A stretch of 64,000 bases of DNA from Trematomus loennbergii (GCA_012861695.1 JAAOOA010000033.1:13672434-13736433), one strand, 5' to 3'; counted from the stretch's first letter, positions 12,569-26,044 are shown. Notes: generated by a model from the letters alone, not told the origin. Numbers and translations: made by a program.

Positions 12569-12843
12569 GGTGTGTACCAGGCTGCAGCAGCAGTCTGCAC
12601 TCTGCGCTGCTGGCTTCCTCCAAGTTTACAGTAAAACAAACTGGTGGTGTGATCAATGGTCATTTACAATTATTAATACTATTACTATTATTAGCATTAG
12701 TCTATATTTTGGTTGAAACCAAACCAGGAAAAAAAAGAAAAACATAAATATTAATAAAAAATATATTAATAAAATCGATTTTTAAAAATAATATTCGATT
12801 ATGGAGACTGTAACGAATAATCGAATAATCGCTGGCATCCCTA

Positions 12844-12851
12844 GTGGTAAT
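12844..12851. repeat. Right target-site duplication of the hAT element
   Basis: GTGGTAAT follows the right terminus and equals the sequence before the left terminus. Confidence 0.9.
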
Positions 12852-15800
12852 AAATGCATCACAATCATCTCAAAACTCTTGTGTTTGTTAAGCTGCATTT
12901 GCCATTTGTAAAATAAATAAGCAATGAGGAGCAGAGTTTTCTTTACCTTATTTTAGATTTCTATTTTAGTTTTCGTCCTCTGAAAATAGGCATAATAAAT
13001 AAATGTATCCACTTAAGTCGGTATCATGGGGAGGAAAATATACTTAGTACTTGATGGATATTAATGTTAATAGTTCTAAGCGTATTTGAATCCAATACAA
13101 TTGGTGACAATGCAATCTCCCTCAGATTTATTACAAACACATGCGCCATACAAATATGCGCTGTTGTTTTGTTGCCTGACATCAGCAGCATGCTCATTCA
13201 GTAATCTTCAACATATTGGTTTGTGACAAATGGCTCAATCGGAGTCGAAAGAGGAATGGGAAGCATTTGTAAACAGCCAGAAGCATTCTTCAACAATTAT
13301 TACTGAGAAATTCATCTCGATCAATGTTAGCAGAGACACTTTTAATTGTTGTGTGACCCCATATGTAGTTGGTAGTTGTTACATCCGGTCAAATAACTGT
13401 CCCGCCTAAATAAATAAAAACTTAAGCTTGACATTTTTAATGGATTTTTGACTCGTTAACACTACATATTGAGCTCTTTCTTATGTTGGAAGTCATATTC
13501 GAGTATGGAGTGTTGTTGTTTTACAGATTGCATTGTACTGTTAGGTGAAAATGTTACTTTTCCCAAGAAAAATATAAATCAATGGCTGTAGATACTCATG
13601 TTTTGTAATAAAAACACTCCAAACAGACATATACACACACAAATATATATAAATGAAAGATTAATTGTATTACATTTAATCAAAACAGTCAAAGTGATAA
13701 ATAATATGTAATCTGTAAACTAATCTGTCAGTGTTCTTGGAGTAACTACATTTTGACACTTTTGTCGTTCCATTGTAGTCTTGTGTAAAACATTCTTCTT
13801 TGTTTCTTCTGGTTGATACAACTTGCCCTATCGTAGTTACAAATCTTTCTGCACCATGAACAGTGACAACCTTCCATTTGTTCAGTCTCTCTGGAGCTTT
13901 TTTTGTGAGATAATACAACAAATCTAAAACTTTCTATGTTAGTATCTTCTCTCTTCTTACTTTACAGTTGAGTAAAATGGATATTTGAAATAACTTTGTG
14001 AAATTGTAATCCTGATCTAATCCCCTCATGCTGTCTTGACTTTAGCTGGTATTCATAACTCAACATCAAGAACAGAAACTGCATTTCAGATGTATTATGT
14101 CCAGTCTTCCAACACCCACTGCTCTTATAACAACATTTCTGCACAGCAAAGACCGTATCCAGTTGCTTTATTGTGACTACATGCTGATCCAATGCCGAGT
14201 CATTTTGCAGAGATCTGTGTGTCATTCTCTGTTTGGGAATGAAAATGGTAGCGAGACAGGGCTTTTATATGCTTTATCACAATGGGCTCATATTGAAAGT
14301 AGATTACTGCACATATCCGCCTGTGATGGCATGCGGTCCTGCAGGACCACCGGTGCACTTGAATCCTATAAGACCAGCAGCTAAGACCCTGTTGGGACCC
14401 TGCAAATCCTCAGGCTTACACTGCTGCCTTTTGAAGGGAAATAAATCACTACATCACACCTGAATGAGGTTAGGCAGTGGGAGCCATTGTACAGGTCTTT
14501 GCTAATGCACCTTTCCTGCTACTCTACTGGATTACTGCTGCACATTGTTCTTTTTTTAAATGAAGACAGTAGTTTAAAGTGATCTGAAGTTGTGACGAAA
14601 AGGGCAGAACATAGTGAGGTTTTGTTCTACTCAAGACTATTAGGTTAGGCCCTCCATGGAGAACTTGTGTGTGCCTTTACAGAAACCTTATATTAGCAGT
14701 GGTGACTTCCTTGAGTTAGTTGAGCACTTCTCAAATTCATAGGGATTTAAATAATGTATCTACTTTTTCTCCAAATGTAACGCATTGATAACAGTAAAAG
14801 ATAGGGAAGACTGGATGACTCATTATGCCAGGATATGACTCGGCCTTCAAATTTGTTCTGTGTTTCGGTAGACAACTTTTGAAAGTATTCACAAAATGAA
14901 ATGATAAACTAGATTGTTGAGGTGAAATATCTTTGAAAGATGAATTGCAGGAAAGTAAGCTTTCAACATACCATTCCTTATTTGGTCACTTTATGAAGAT
15001 AACTTTTTATAGTTCTTTAATTTTGAAACACCTGAGCAATAACAAAAAAACTACTTTTACAAATAATTTTGAGATCAGTTTAGGTAAAGACTTTGGATAC
15101 AAAAGACATTTGTGTGCATCATGATGGCAGTCAAAACCAGAAAAAAGACTAGAGCATGCCCAAGAGACCCGACAAATACGAAATATATTTTTCAGTATAT
15201 CTAACCACCGACTACTTTTAAAGGAAATAATGGGTCATTTTGGAATATGGTATTCACTCCTTTTCATACATCATTTGAAGTTAAGGTAAATACATGCCAG
15301 CTGAATATCATATTTGACTGAGGGCTCAATGTAATGTAGAAATAGCTAAAACTATAAATAGCTTTTTTCGTTACTGAACTGGTGTAAACCATGGATTATG
15401 CATTTGCATTTGAGCAGGTAGTGAGTGTTGTATCTGCTCCATTTACTGGGAGGGAACAGTTGTGCCTTTTGGTATTTGCTTTCTAATGAAAATAAGATCG
15501 CACATCACATTTGCGGCTCATTTTCTGCTTGGTGTTCACATTTCTGAGAAACATGTCATCTGTAAGCCCTTCTACTCATCTGTGACCTCTCTTCTCCATC
15601 TGTTCTCTCTCCTTCCTTGACGCCCTCACACTGATAGACTCTCTTCTGTTTCGCCTAATTCTTCACATTTGTTCTGCAGAAATCCAGCCTTTTTACCATC
15701 TTCTTTCATTTTTCATTTGCTTCCGCTATTGTCTTCCCTTCCTTATTTCTTTCCTTCCCTTCGGTTCCTGCTAGTGTCTTTCTGCTCGGCTGTGTCACTT

Positions 15801-16619
15801 CAGAATGCGTGATCCGACTCTTCAAATGCGATCGCTGAGCTAGGTAACTTCACGGAGAGCCACACCACTGTGTTCGTTTATTAGGAACTTTCAAAGAGTT
15901 TCAATTTCCCCGAGCAGACTGCAGTATGAATTATTCCCCCGATACATTCCACTTTCTGCTGCTACACTGCTGGTATTCAGTTTTTATTTTACCTCCCTAT
16001 CAGCTCCATTTAGCATGAGAATTTAGAGTATTTCGGAACATGACTCGTTCATTGCAATTGGCAAGAAAATGAGCAACGACATTATTTATCTTTTGCTTTG
16101 CTGTGTATTAACTCATTTGTAGGTAGAACCAGACTCCCTGCTCTTAATTTCTTTCTCTCCACAATTGCCTGGACTGTCTCTTTACTTTCGTCTTTCCCCC
16201 CAACAACCACTTAATCTACTTCTCTCTCCATCAGCAGAGCCCTCAGTCCTCTTTCACTTTCATTTCTATCAGGAATTCCATTTAGAGCTTCTTATCCATT
16301 CAATGTGCGTCCCCCTCGTACCTCTGTACAAATGAACAAGTGAGCCAGCAAACAAACAAACAAATAAATAAAAAGTCAAAATCATATAACAAGATGTAAT
16401 TCATCAACACACAATCAAGAGTGCAGGGGAAAAGCATGCAATGTCAAACCCAAAGTCAATCTGCAAAGACAGGAAAAGTAAGAGCAAAGGGACGTTCCCT
16501 CGACAGATTTGCATGAATTATGGCTCTAAATTTGAGCAAGCAATGATTGTTAGTCTCTATTAGAGGGTCTGTCTCTTTCTCTCATCAGTGTGGGGCAACA
16601 CGCTGAATAATCATTGGTT
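12852..16619. other. AT-rich spacer with pyrimidine-rich blocks
   Basis: No gene was recognised. Pyrimidine-rich runs lie at about 15560-15790 and 16135-16275 on the plus strand. The second ends in an acceptor-like TTTCTATCAG at 16272 and is followed by a 67-nt segment with one open frame and a CAA/GTGAGC donor at 16339, too weak to call. 14090-14460 is open in several frames on both strands, but without splice support. Confidence 0.5.
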
Positions 16620-16920
16620 TCAAGGACAACAGAGCGATTTTAGCGAGCTCGCAGCCACACTGTGAGAGCATCACCCACTGTGGGTTTGCTCACCCGTGGG
16701 TGCTGGCATTAATCTCGGTCACTTCTCGCAGCACTCAGACCTTCGCGGCGCACCCTCAGCCCTCTGGTTTACTGCTTGTACTAGCAGCTCTTTCCAGTCC
16801 GCCCTTCCGGGGGCTCCGTGCCCTCCGTCCCGTGCTCCGGGGCCTCTGCACCCCCGCTGCAGGGTGGTGCACGCCCGGGTGAGGCCGGTTGGTGGTGATG
16901 GTGGTGAGGCGTTTAATGCT
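16620..16920. promoter_or_regulatory. CpG-rich block (possible CpG island)
   Basis: This block is clearly richer in G+C and CpG (TCGCGGCGC, CCGTCCCGTGCTCCGG, CACGCCCGG) than its surroundings, where CpG is rare. Such blocks mark promoters or exons in vertebrates. It sits just upstream of a possible short intron. No TATA box or start site was identified, and a GC-rich exon or enhancer would look similar. Confidence 0.45.
16798..16878 (+). other. Candidate exon in the CpG-rich block
   Basis: This 81-nt segment starts after TAGCAGCTCTTTCCAG and ends at CGG followed by GTGAGG, a reasonable donor. The frame that continues into the next segment is open here and reads RPSGGSVPSVPCSGAS, then ends GGARP plus one base of a split codon. 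The length is a multiple of three. The peptide is low-complexity and not recognised. Other frames are also open, as expected in GC-rich sequence, so this depends mainly on its fit with the downstream segment. Confidence 0.25.
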
Positions 16921-16971
16921 GTTATCACCCTCTTAACTTCCCTCTTCCATCTCTCTGGGCGTGACTTTCAG

Positions 16972-17140
16972 ACAACTTTGAACCACTGTGCAGAAACGTC
17001 CTTGATGACGGTGTTGTGGATGTTGCCGGAGCAGAATACGGATGCTTCTACAGAGGCATTGGCATGGCCGATTGTTGTCTTGTGTTTTTTATTAAGCGGC
17101 AAATAATGTTTGCGGTCAGACAGAGGGCGAGGACATACAG
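16972..17140 (+). other. Candidate exon after a possible 93-bp intron
   Basis: A pyrimidine-rich tract ends in GACTTTCAG at 16971, a strong acceptor. Joining 16878 to 16972 completes a GAC codon and gives NFEPLCRNVLDDGVVDVAG, then AEYGCFYRGIGMAD. In the genomic reading this frame meets a stop just before the acceptor, so it opens at the splice site. A CAG/GTGGTC donor at 17140 is weaker. The implied 93-bp intron is a normal length for fish. Against this, a different frame (16696-17106) reads straight through without splicing, and no family match is known to me. Confidence 0.28.
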
Positions 17141-20100
17141 GTGGTCATATTATATTAGAGTTTCCAGAGACTGTTTTTCTGCGACCTTCTCCTCCGTCTT
17201 AAGGACGATCCGTCCATTCGTCTGCTGTCCTTCAGGATGATAAGAACTCATTATCTCTCTGGACATTTGAATGTGTCTGTAAACACAATGAATCCGTTTG
17301 TAAATAAAAGGCCAATCATAGGTGATGTGCTTTAAAAAAAATACGTAGTCCAATTGAAAAGGCATACACACATCTTACCTAACACATTCCAAGCGATTAT
17401 TTGTACCAACATTAGAAACGAAACCTTAAGATATCAGAACATGAACAAACCTATCATTCATAAACTTGGTTCATTTTTAACAAAATTAGGGTAGGTAAAT
17501 TATTCTTACGTTGGCCTTGATTTTCAATTCAAAAGTGTGAATCTGTTCTACATGTCCCCCCAGTTCTCATGTTGAATGTTGGGTAATTGATGAATAAGCT
17601 TAAGATTGATGTGTTCACCATATATATATATACACATACCATCACAATAATAAGATGAATGTTTTAAATAACAGAATTTGGTTCATGTTTTCCTCCTATC
17701 TGCGGACACTGTTTCAGACACCCTCTGATGTATAACATTACAATGTATTGCTACTACAAACTGATACGTGTGATTCAATGTGATGAGATCATTAGATCAT
17801 ATTAGCTTGTTAACTTGCAAATCATAGCTTTAACTGCTTTATTGTAAACTCATCTGCTTTGCTCATGAGCTTTGACCTTTGAGAAATGGACATGTAATAT
17901 TACCAGTGAACAAATTATGCATAAACATACAGTATTAGCATTAATTAGTATGCCAAGAGTTGTATCATATTCAAGAAATGTGCTTTAATGCATAGGCACA
18001 GTTTCAAACGCCCACACATACTTAACAGTGTCAGCTATTTAAGTAAGCTAACACAATATGTGCTTCAGAGCTTAATCATATAGTGGAATCTGGTGGAAGG
18101 TCTTTAACAGAGGACAAATCACATACTGTAAACTGCTCATCATAAGTCAGATTGAATAAACACAGTAATGCAGAGAATACAGAATGTAAAACAATTATAA
18201 ATGAAGAGTTATAAGACAAAAGATTAAAGAAAAAAAGTGCTTTATCGCCACCAACAATGTGTCCAACAGCATCGTACCAGTCGCCTTCTCTGTATGTAAA
18301 ACACATACTTATCTTAATGTAAAACTTCCGTTACAATGACCAAACATGGCGGGAGGGGGGTGCAGTCAATTGGGTGAAACTTAGCCGATCGATTGGCTCG
18401 ATGTCCGCTCAGAAGTCAAAAGACACAGCTCGCTAACTGTATGGGGTTGGAGAAGAATATGTTATGCATGCTGGAGGGTGTCAAGGATGTTTTCTCTAAT
18501 ACATTTCTATTGTTTTCCCTAAAATGCAAACAATGCTTATTAGCATACAAATACATAATGGAACAAGGCAGCAACATAAAACAGACAATTGAGCAGATAA
18601 TTCCCTTCTTATAAGTAGGAGTGTAGTTTATGTTTGAGGCTACAACTGTTTCTACTCTGTTTTGTTGAAATACAAGTTGTAATATTGCAAGTTGTTCATG
18701 TTATTGTGCTCCAGTACTATTTGGGCAGACACAACAACAGGAACACTGTGCGACTATTGAAGCTGTTAGCAGCTACTAACCTCACTCAATAACAGATGGT
18801 TAAACTAAATACATTCCAAACGCGAACTAACAGTCTAGAGTTTCCTCAAAAGCCTTTTTAAACATGTCATTATAACAAAGTCATTTAAGAATGTTTTAAT
18901 TAATTTGGTATGAGAACATTTTGATGATTTAAAACAGATATCGCAAAGCTTTTTAGGCTTTTTAATGGATTTTTTGAAAGAAAATAACTAGCAGTCATTC
19001 ACTATATTAGTTCTGGCCTTCACATGTTTTTGAAGAAATACCTGTGCTGATATCTTTCTGTGGGAAGGAGGCGGGAAGAAGATGAGACAGGAAGATAAAG
19101 AGAGGGAAGAAGGGAAACATGTCAGATACTATGTTATTGAATTTATTGGAACAATTATGGAGCCACAGCCGACATCATTATCGTACAAATCTGTGCATCC
19201 ATCAGGCACGAGCTTTGTCTAATCACGTTAATAGAACTCTCCAACCGCAGACATTGTGCCTTGTCAAACACAGGTGTAACTAATTACATTAATGATGGCT
19301 GCTTTCTATTTGCTTGTTCCTGCTCATATGCCCAGGTAATATGTACACTTGTGTACAGATGCAGATTACTGGGACGAGCTTACTTTGTAATAATGCAAGG
19401 GGAAACACTTTAATGACAATATGAGGACAAAGCCCCCAATCTTATAGATTGAAAATAGATACAAAATCATATGAACAATAATTATATTAAGGGGGATTAT
19501 AATACTTTTTGGAGCTGTATTTTATTCATTTAATTATCTTTACCTTTTTACCTTTTTAATTTGTTATTATTATTTTCTTTACGTAAAAAAAAACAAATAC
19601 TTTGGGATCTAAAACACACGATAAGGTCTGTATTTTGAACAAAGCAAATGTACAGAATGGATAATAAAAGTCAATAAACAAGTAATACAAATAAATGGAA
19701 CTTAGCTATTATTAATATTATTCTCTTACACCAGCGCTCTTTGTTATTTAATTGCAACATCTGAGTTTTTATCATTTATTCTTAAATAAAATGCTCTTAA
19801 ACAATATCCCTCAGGGATTGGTGGCATATCATGGAGAGTCCTCTTTTTCACGGTAACATACTCAGATGTGATGAAAGAGTCATGTTTGCTGTGAGCGTTT
19901 AGAGTCAGCGGGAAAACAGAGGATCCAGTGTAACATGAGAGAGGCCTTCTGTGCTGTGACTCTGATGAACACAGCGGTTGTTGGAGAAAAGGTCAGTGGA
20001 TTTTGTTGGTATTCTGCAGCCGTGCCCTTCTTTTGGCAGGACACTTGACGGCGCAGTGGGCACTCGAGCTTGAAATGATGTTGCCTCCTCCGGCCAGGAG

Positions 20101-20713
20101 GCGATGGCTCCCATGCCACACAGCAGACGCAGGATGCCATAAATCCTACGGTGTAAATAAAGACCCGCCTCGCTTCACCACGTCCCACTCCTTCTGTGTC
20201 CTTGTGCTTTTTATAAACACTGTACTGTTTCTTTACATTTTCACTCTCCTTACCTCTCATTTTTCTTTCATGTGTTTACCCCTTACTATCTCTTCATGTT
20301 TTTTTCCAGTGGATGTGGTGGTAAACAAAACTGTGTCTGACTGGAGGGGGACCTTTTATTTTTATATATATTTATTGTTAACGCTGTACCACCAGTGCCA
20401 ATTCTAATGAACTATGTGTCTGTTTTATCATCCCTTATTCTTTTTTTGTTTGTCCCCCATACTGGCTCATTATTGTCTTTGAAATAGATTCTCTCTCAGC
20501 TGTTATGTAAAACCTATCTTCATTTTCATCTGACTTTGTAGCACTACAATGCCGTTTGAAAGAGGGTGTTACGGAAAAAGAAAGGGAAGGTACATTTCAT
20601 TTAGTCACAGTTTGACTTTATTAACTGCACAGCAGGCAGTGGCAGAGGTTTATCCTTTGACAGATGTTTTGATTGCTGCTTGTGGTGTTAGAGCACTACC
20701 CCCCATCAACTGG
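17141..20713. other. AT-rich spacer, no gene seen
   Basis: A short TATATATATATACACATA run lies at about 17622-17639, with A/T-rich homopolymer runs at about 19500-19600. Overlapping frames on both strands at 19880-20407 coincide with a GC-richer patch near 20000-20170. An acceptor-like CTTCTTTTGGCAG ends at about 20040, but no convincing donor completes an exon. Confidence 0.5.
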
Positions 20714-20750
20714 ACACACACACACACACACACACACACCCCCCCCCCCC
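20714..20750. repeat. (AC)13 microsatellite followed by a C-run
   Basis: Thirteen AC units run directly into about twelve C residues. This is low-complexity sequence. Short reading frames across it, read as Thr-His and Pro runs, are artefacts. Confidence 0.95.
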
Positions 20751-22962
20751 GCAGTCCCTAATTACAGCCTCACAACTCCCCACAAGCTACAGCATTCAGG
20801 GCCAGCAGGTATATCACTGCCATTTTGGATTCTTTGTTGCTGTATGTCTTTCAACAAATCCAAACAGCCTTACAATACAGACCACATGCGTCTCACACAG
20901 AAGGCGGCCATCTTTACTGAATCCAAGCCATGAAGGCGCTATGATTTGTGTTAGATGTAGTCATAGCGAATCACTTATTTATGCTTGGTGGAAGACGCAG
21001 TGTCACATTTTTTTACAGAAATTAAATGTGAGATTTCCCTAGACAATAGCTGACACTGTCATCTCATTAGAGGAGCACATCATTTAATTTGAAAATAAAA
21101 AAAAGTGTGTGGGGGTATACATCAGAGTTTATGTGGGCTTTTCCAACACATACTCCACGGTGCACAGGCCCAGATCACTCATCATACAGTGTTTGAGCTG
21201 TCCATCAAAGCCACAGTAACCATTCAATAAAGCCAAACTGTCGACACACTGATGGTGATAGCTTCCCTTTTGAATCCTACCTCAATAGCTGAGACGCTAT
21301 GTTGCTATGATGCCGGAAATGTTAACATATAGCCCTAGACATACTAAAGTTTTGAAGCTACTGTTCCTCCATGAAACATTACGACCCCACAACGGTTTAC
21401 TCCTCTTTCACACCAAAATCACTTCCTCTACCTTTGTTTGCTCTCCCTTATCCTCAACCTATGACGATTTGTCACTTGACACCTGCAGAAATTCTTCAAG
21501 CATCATGCGCTTGCGTCAATAGTTATTTTTTTGAAGATGTGAAGTTTTTGTTGTATTCCAACGTGCATTTGTGTGCGGTTGTTGGTTTCATGTGAGTGTG
21601 TGAAAAGACCGGTCAGATCGGATTTGGGGGAAAATATCTGAATTGACGATAAAGCACTGTAATGTGGGCATAGCATTGAAGATACGAGTATAGCAATTTT
21701 TGGAGGACTCAAGAATGGTTGTTATTGATATAAATGCATGGTGATAGAACATGTTAGAACTTTTTCTGAAGTCTACCACAGAATAATTAACTTGACCTTA
21801 CTAAACTTTTTTAGTTTGGGAACGGTGGAGTTGTTCGGGTCAGTGGCCTATTAGCCATATCCAACCATAAATAACCATACTCAAAATCAGTTACAGTTTT
21901 CTGCTTAATTTTCTGAGCTGAAAGTGACCTCAACCTGCTCATACAATGTGCTTAAGAAATTGTTGTGCAGATTCAAGAGACCCTGCTGCCCTTCTTTGGT
22001 CTGTTAGCATTTTGGCGTGGGAGTGGTCAGGGCCAAGCAGTTGGTCTTCTTCCAAAATAGAGGTTTTCGCATATTAGGCAAAGATTATATATCAGGTCTT
22101 CTATTCCAAGTTCCTGTCTCTTAATATAATTTCCATATCAACATTTAGGTAAATTTAAGATTGGCTTTGACAGCACAGTGGGACAATGAGGCTCATTACC
22201 CACATTTTTAAACGTATCTGAAAAAAACACATACTTTTTTCTACTTAGACATATATTAAATAAGTGTTGTTTTTAAAAGTTATTTTCCATTTGTGCTGTC
22301 GAGTACTTTTTTTGTAAAAGTGACACCTTTTCTTTAACACTTGATATTTTCTTTAAAATAAACTCTAAATGTCATTCAGGAATAAGATGTTATTAGACTA
22401 GATGTAAACAACGAACTTCATGGAACTACATGCAGCCAGTAATCATCTACTCTACAGTATAATGAGGAATCCATGCCGACACCTTTCATTCAACTCATTA
22501 ACAGTATCCATCTTGTTTTTAAAGTGTCCTAATGAACTCCATTACGTTGAGCATAAGGAACAATAATTAGGTGTATTGCAGTCCATTATGCTCCTGTGTT
22601 ATGAGAGTGAGAGGAGCTGATTCTATTATACATCGGGACTGCATTAAAAATGTGATTTTACTCATCAGTGACTTTCAGCCTTAATAGCCGACTTTCCATT
22701 ATTTGGATCACATCCGTCCATTAACACTTCTTGTGAAAGCGCTGGTTAGAGCTCTTTATGCCATCCTGAAATCAGACCTAAGCTCTCTGGATCGAGTCGT
22801 GACCGTTATTCATTCCTGCTGCCAAGTTGTCTGGTTACTCTTGTCACACAAAATATATAAGGCTTCCTCGTATATGAACAAAGGGCCAACAGTTCAGTTG
22901 ACCCAAATTTGAAAACGGAAAACAAGTATCATAAATAAACCAGGTTCTACTTTTTATGTTTG
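20751..22962. other. AT-rich spacer, no gene seen
   Basis: Only short frames on both strands are present, with no recognisable repeat ends and no splice-bounded open segment. Confidence 0.55.
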
Positions 22963-23008
22963 TGTATGTGTGTGTTCTGTGTGTGTATGTGTGTGTTCTG
23001 TGTGTGTT
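22963..23008. repeat. Imperfect TG-rich tandem repeat, 21-bp period
   Basis: A unit of the type TGTGTATGTGTGTGTTCTG is repeated about twice with a 21-bp period, then decays into TG. It is a short minisatellite inside a TG tract. Confidence 0.8.
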
Positions 23009-26000
23009 TTAATTATTTTAGCACCTGTCTCTTTTAATTCAATCCTGGCACTAAGAGTGTCAAACGTCCTTCAAAGTCGACCGCCAACTTTATTTTGTGT
23101 TTCCAACGATTCGTCTGAGCGAAGGGGGAGGATTGGAGCTGGAATGTTCTGATGTCAATGGATGCTTGTATTCTTTATGGGGTAATTTTGAAATGCTAGA
23201 GGTACCTTGATTGAGATATAATATCTTTGAAAGGATCCTCCTGAGACATATTGAGGTGAGAAGCCAGGTGTCTCTTGCGTCCTTAACTCACACATGTGCA
23301 CTCTCTTTGTAGAGGCAATTACCAACACTAAGACTATGACAAGAACAGCAACATATGAGAAGCTGTGAATCGAATGTGACAAGACTGAATAAATGGCAGC
23401 ACTTAGCAGCCATTGTTTTGCTTCCGATGTTCGTAAGTAACTGATGAGTGGATGGCTCTGCAATACATTACAGCAGCCATGAGAATATGTTTAGGTTTGA
23501 CACATCATTTCAGCTATACTTTAACAATATTTGGTGGAGAGTTTTCTGCTTTTATTTAGACAACAGGGAAGAAGGGTTTACTTAGCTGTCTTTCAAATGC
23601 TTCCAAGTTCTGCTTGTTAATAGTAATTTCAATACCTCTTTAATGTTAAAAAAGCGTAATTAACATGATTTAATTTTGACACGCCCTATTAGTGACCCTA
23701 TTGTGGTAATATACAGCTGTTTTTACCCTTAACCGCACTATTGCACAGCAAATGTTTTACAGTCTTTTGTAAAACCCCAATATGGAGAGTGTTTTTAATC
23801 AACATTTTCAAAGATAATAAGGGTATGGGTGAAGTGAATTGCAAGTTGTTGTTTTTCTTGCTATTGTTATGTTTTTTTCTCAAAAGAAGGGTGTGAGTCA
23901 ATACGATTTCCCCGATATATGACATTTAAATTGGTAGATTTTAGGATGAATCAGTTTGCTTCATTTGGGCCTCAAAGGATATTCAAGAAAAGAGCATTCA
24001 GATTTCTTGCATAAACGCAAACAACTTGAAAGATAAAGTGGCACATTCTCATAAGCTTCCTCTATTCTTCATTAAAACAGAATCGTTTTGGTTTTTCTCT
24101 CCTAAGCACTACTTTTCTCCCCTCCTACAGATACAGTTAACCTCAATAACTGCTGTTTAGACTCGATGTTTGATGTGAGGCGAGGTGTATGTGTTAGTGG
24201 GCCGACTAAGAGAGATTTTATAAATGCGCATATTCTTATGCCATATGTGTGGAGAGGCTGGTAATTTCCCTATAATGAAACTCGGTTCCGGCAGCTAACA
24301 AGATTATAGCTGAAAAATGAACATGCAGAATTTTCCTGCGAAGTGCAGACAGTTTTGTTTTAACAGCCCTCAGTTTCATAGTGCTTTGTCTCATCACTTT
24401 TCACAGATTGTCTCTCTGTTTTGCTCTTGCTTTTAGCTGGAGCCATTACAGAGAACCTGTTCCCAGAATTTACAGTCATGTGTCCTACCTGAAGTGCAGC
24501 TGTAGCCATTGTAGAAAATCTTGATTCGTTCAATTATCCTGCCTCATTGGTTTCACTGAAAAACTAAATGAGCATATTATGACACAATTTCTAATTTCTG
24601 ATGACAGTACAGCTTTGTCCAATTAAAGCAGCACATCTCAATGAAAAACCTATCCAAGAGAGTGTGTTAAGTGTTTTTGAACACATGCTGCAGAGTCAAA
24701 GAAGAAGTGTCGCAACCAAGCAGAGTGTCAATTAAATCTGTAGACACCTCTGAACATGGAATAGATATCGTGGTCACCAATTAAAATCTCAGGGAGCATT
24801 CATTTCATATTACCAAGTAGTTTGTTGAATGAAAACCTAATGAAGCAGAACGTAGCTGTTCATTAGTTTCCTGGGCTTGCTTCCGCTTCAGTGTGTTTCT
24901 GTGGTTACGCAGGTCGGTTAGGACATTTGTGGGCAGCTTATTAATTAATATCAGCCATTTAGATCCGCGGTATGAGTGTGTTATTGTAAAGCAGAATTAA
25001 TCCTCTTCATTTGCACTGTATTATCCTGTTTGTGCATCAGACCCATGAAAATATTCAATATACAAATATTGTTTGTTTAGACTTCAAACAGATATACTCA
25101 ACGCTTTTGATGGCACATTGTGAAGCTGATCATGATCACACATTTTTTTTACACATCTGTAAAGAGTCCGCAAATTCAAATCAGTCAGAACGTAGAATGT
25201 AATGCAAACCCTCTAGCAAGGATGGAAAGAGAAAATAAAGTATTATATATTTTTTCTGAAATACTTTACTGATAATGCAAAATTGACAATTGATGTTTCC
25301 ACATAATATTAACACAATGAGATTATTTATATTTAATCAACAGTAATTTCTAAATAATGACTAAGTGGGCAAAGGCACGTCTTATAAAAGCCACACAGTC
25401 CGTTATATTAAAATTATTATAGAATTTCTTTTAATGTATTACAGCCTATAAAACCATGGGGAAGAAAACTATTATGCCATATTAAGTTGACAATATACAC
25501 TCTTGTATCACTATATTGATATAATATTGATGTATTGGCCTACCCTTAAGGACCGAAAAATACTTTTGATTAGATTCAGACAACATGGTTTTTGCTAATT
25601 TGGGTCAACAGCAACACATTTTGTGAAATAAGGTTACACAGAGTCGTTGTGTTTATTCCTTCCTCCCACCCAGCCTCTCTCTTTTTTCCCCTCCAACTCA
25701 CTAATTATCTTTGGTTTTAAGTAGCTTCATTAATTCTGTAGTAACGATGCTGCATTGACCACAGTACCTGACAGTAATTCATAATTAACACATAACACAT
25801 CCACGCACACCAACAGGCAACTGCCTCCAAATTAACTACGGAGCAATATGGAAGTGTACATGAGCTCATGGTGAGATTATTTGGGTGAAATGCTAATATA
25901 CGCTTTTGGAAACATTTTCTATGAAGGGAAGTGGCTTTCTGACAAAGTGCTGTCATCAGCATACAGTGTATGATGTGCTCAGCTACAGTAAGTTGAGAAA

Positions 26001-26044
26001 GAATAAGACAACTCTTTTAAGCCTCAGCACCGTTCCTCCCATTC
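23009..26044. other. Spacer; 24420-25020 has a conserved-element look
   Basis: No gene was recognised. The part at about 24420-25020 is less repetitive and carries several homeodomain-type cores (CAATTA, TTAATTAAT, CATTAG) in mixed-composition sequence. That is the look of conserved non-coding elements near developmental genes, but conservation cannot be judged from one sequence. Confidence 0.3.

Larger units (their letters stand above)
11991..12843. mobile_element. hAT-type DNA transposon, internally deleted
   Basis: The 853-bp element has perfect 12-bp terminal inverted repeats (TAGGGATGCCAG at the left, CTGGCATCCCTA at the right) and a perfect 8-bp duplication GTGGTAAT on both sides. Sub-terminal AT-rich motifs such as ATTAATCGATTAATCG and TAATCGAATAATCG lie near both ends. 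The interior keeps a fragment of transposase on the minus strand and a G-run block, so the copy is an internally deleted derivative that would need an outside transposase. The matching duplication shows that the insertion footprint is intact. Confidence 0.92.

Noticed and set aside
12265..12663. 132-codon frame as a complete gene
   Set aside because: Only the middle resembles hAT transposase. The N-terminal part is translated from G-run sequence and the frame sits inside transposon ends.
16696..17106. 136-codon unspliced plus-strand frame over the CpG block
   Set aside because: GC-rich sequence lowers stop density. The peptide shows no domain, and the spliced alternative is more consistent with the visible donor and acceptor.
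19880..20407. Overlapping frames of 126 and 134 codons on opposite strands
   Set aside because: They coincide with a GC-richer patch where both strands are open, with no domain and no acceptor-donor pair that preserves one frame.
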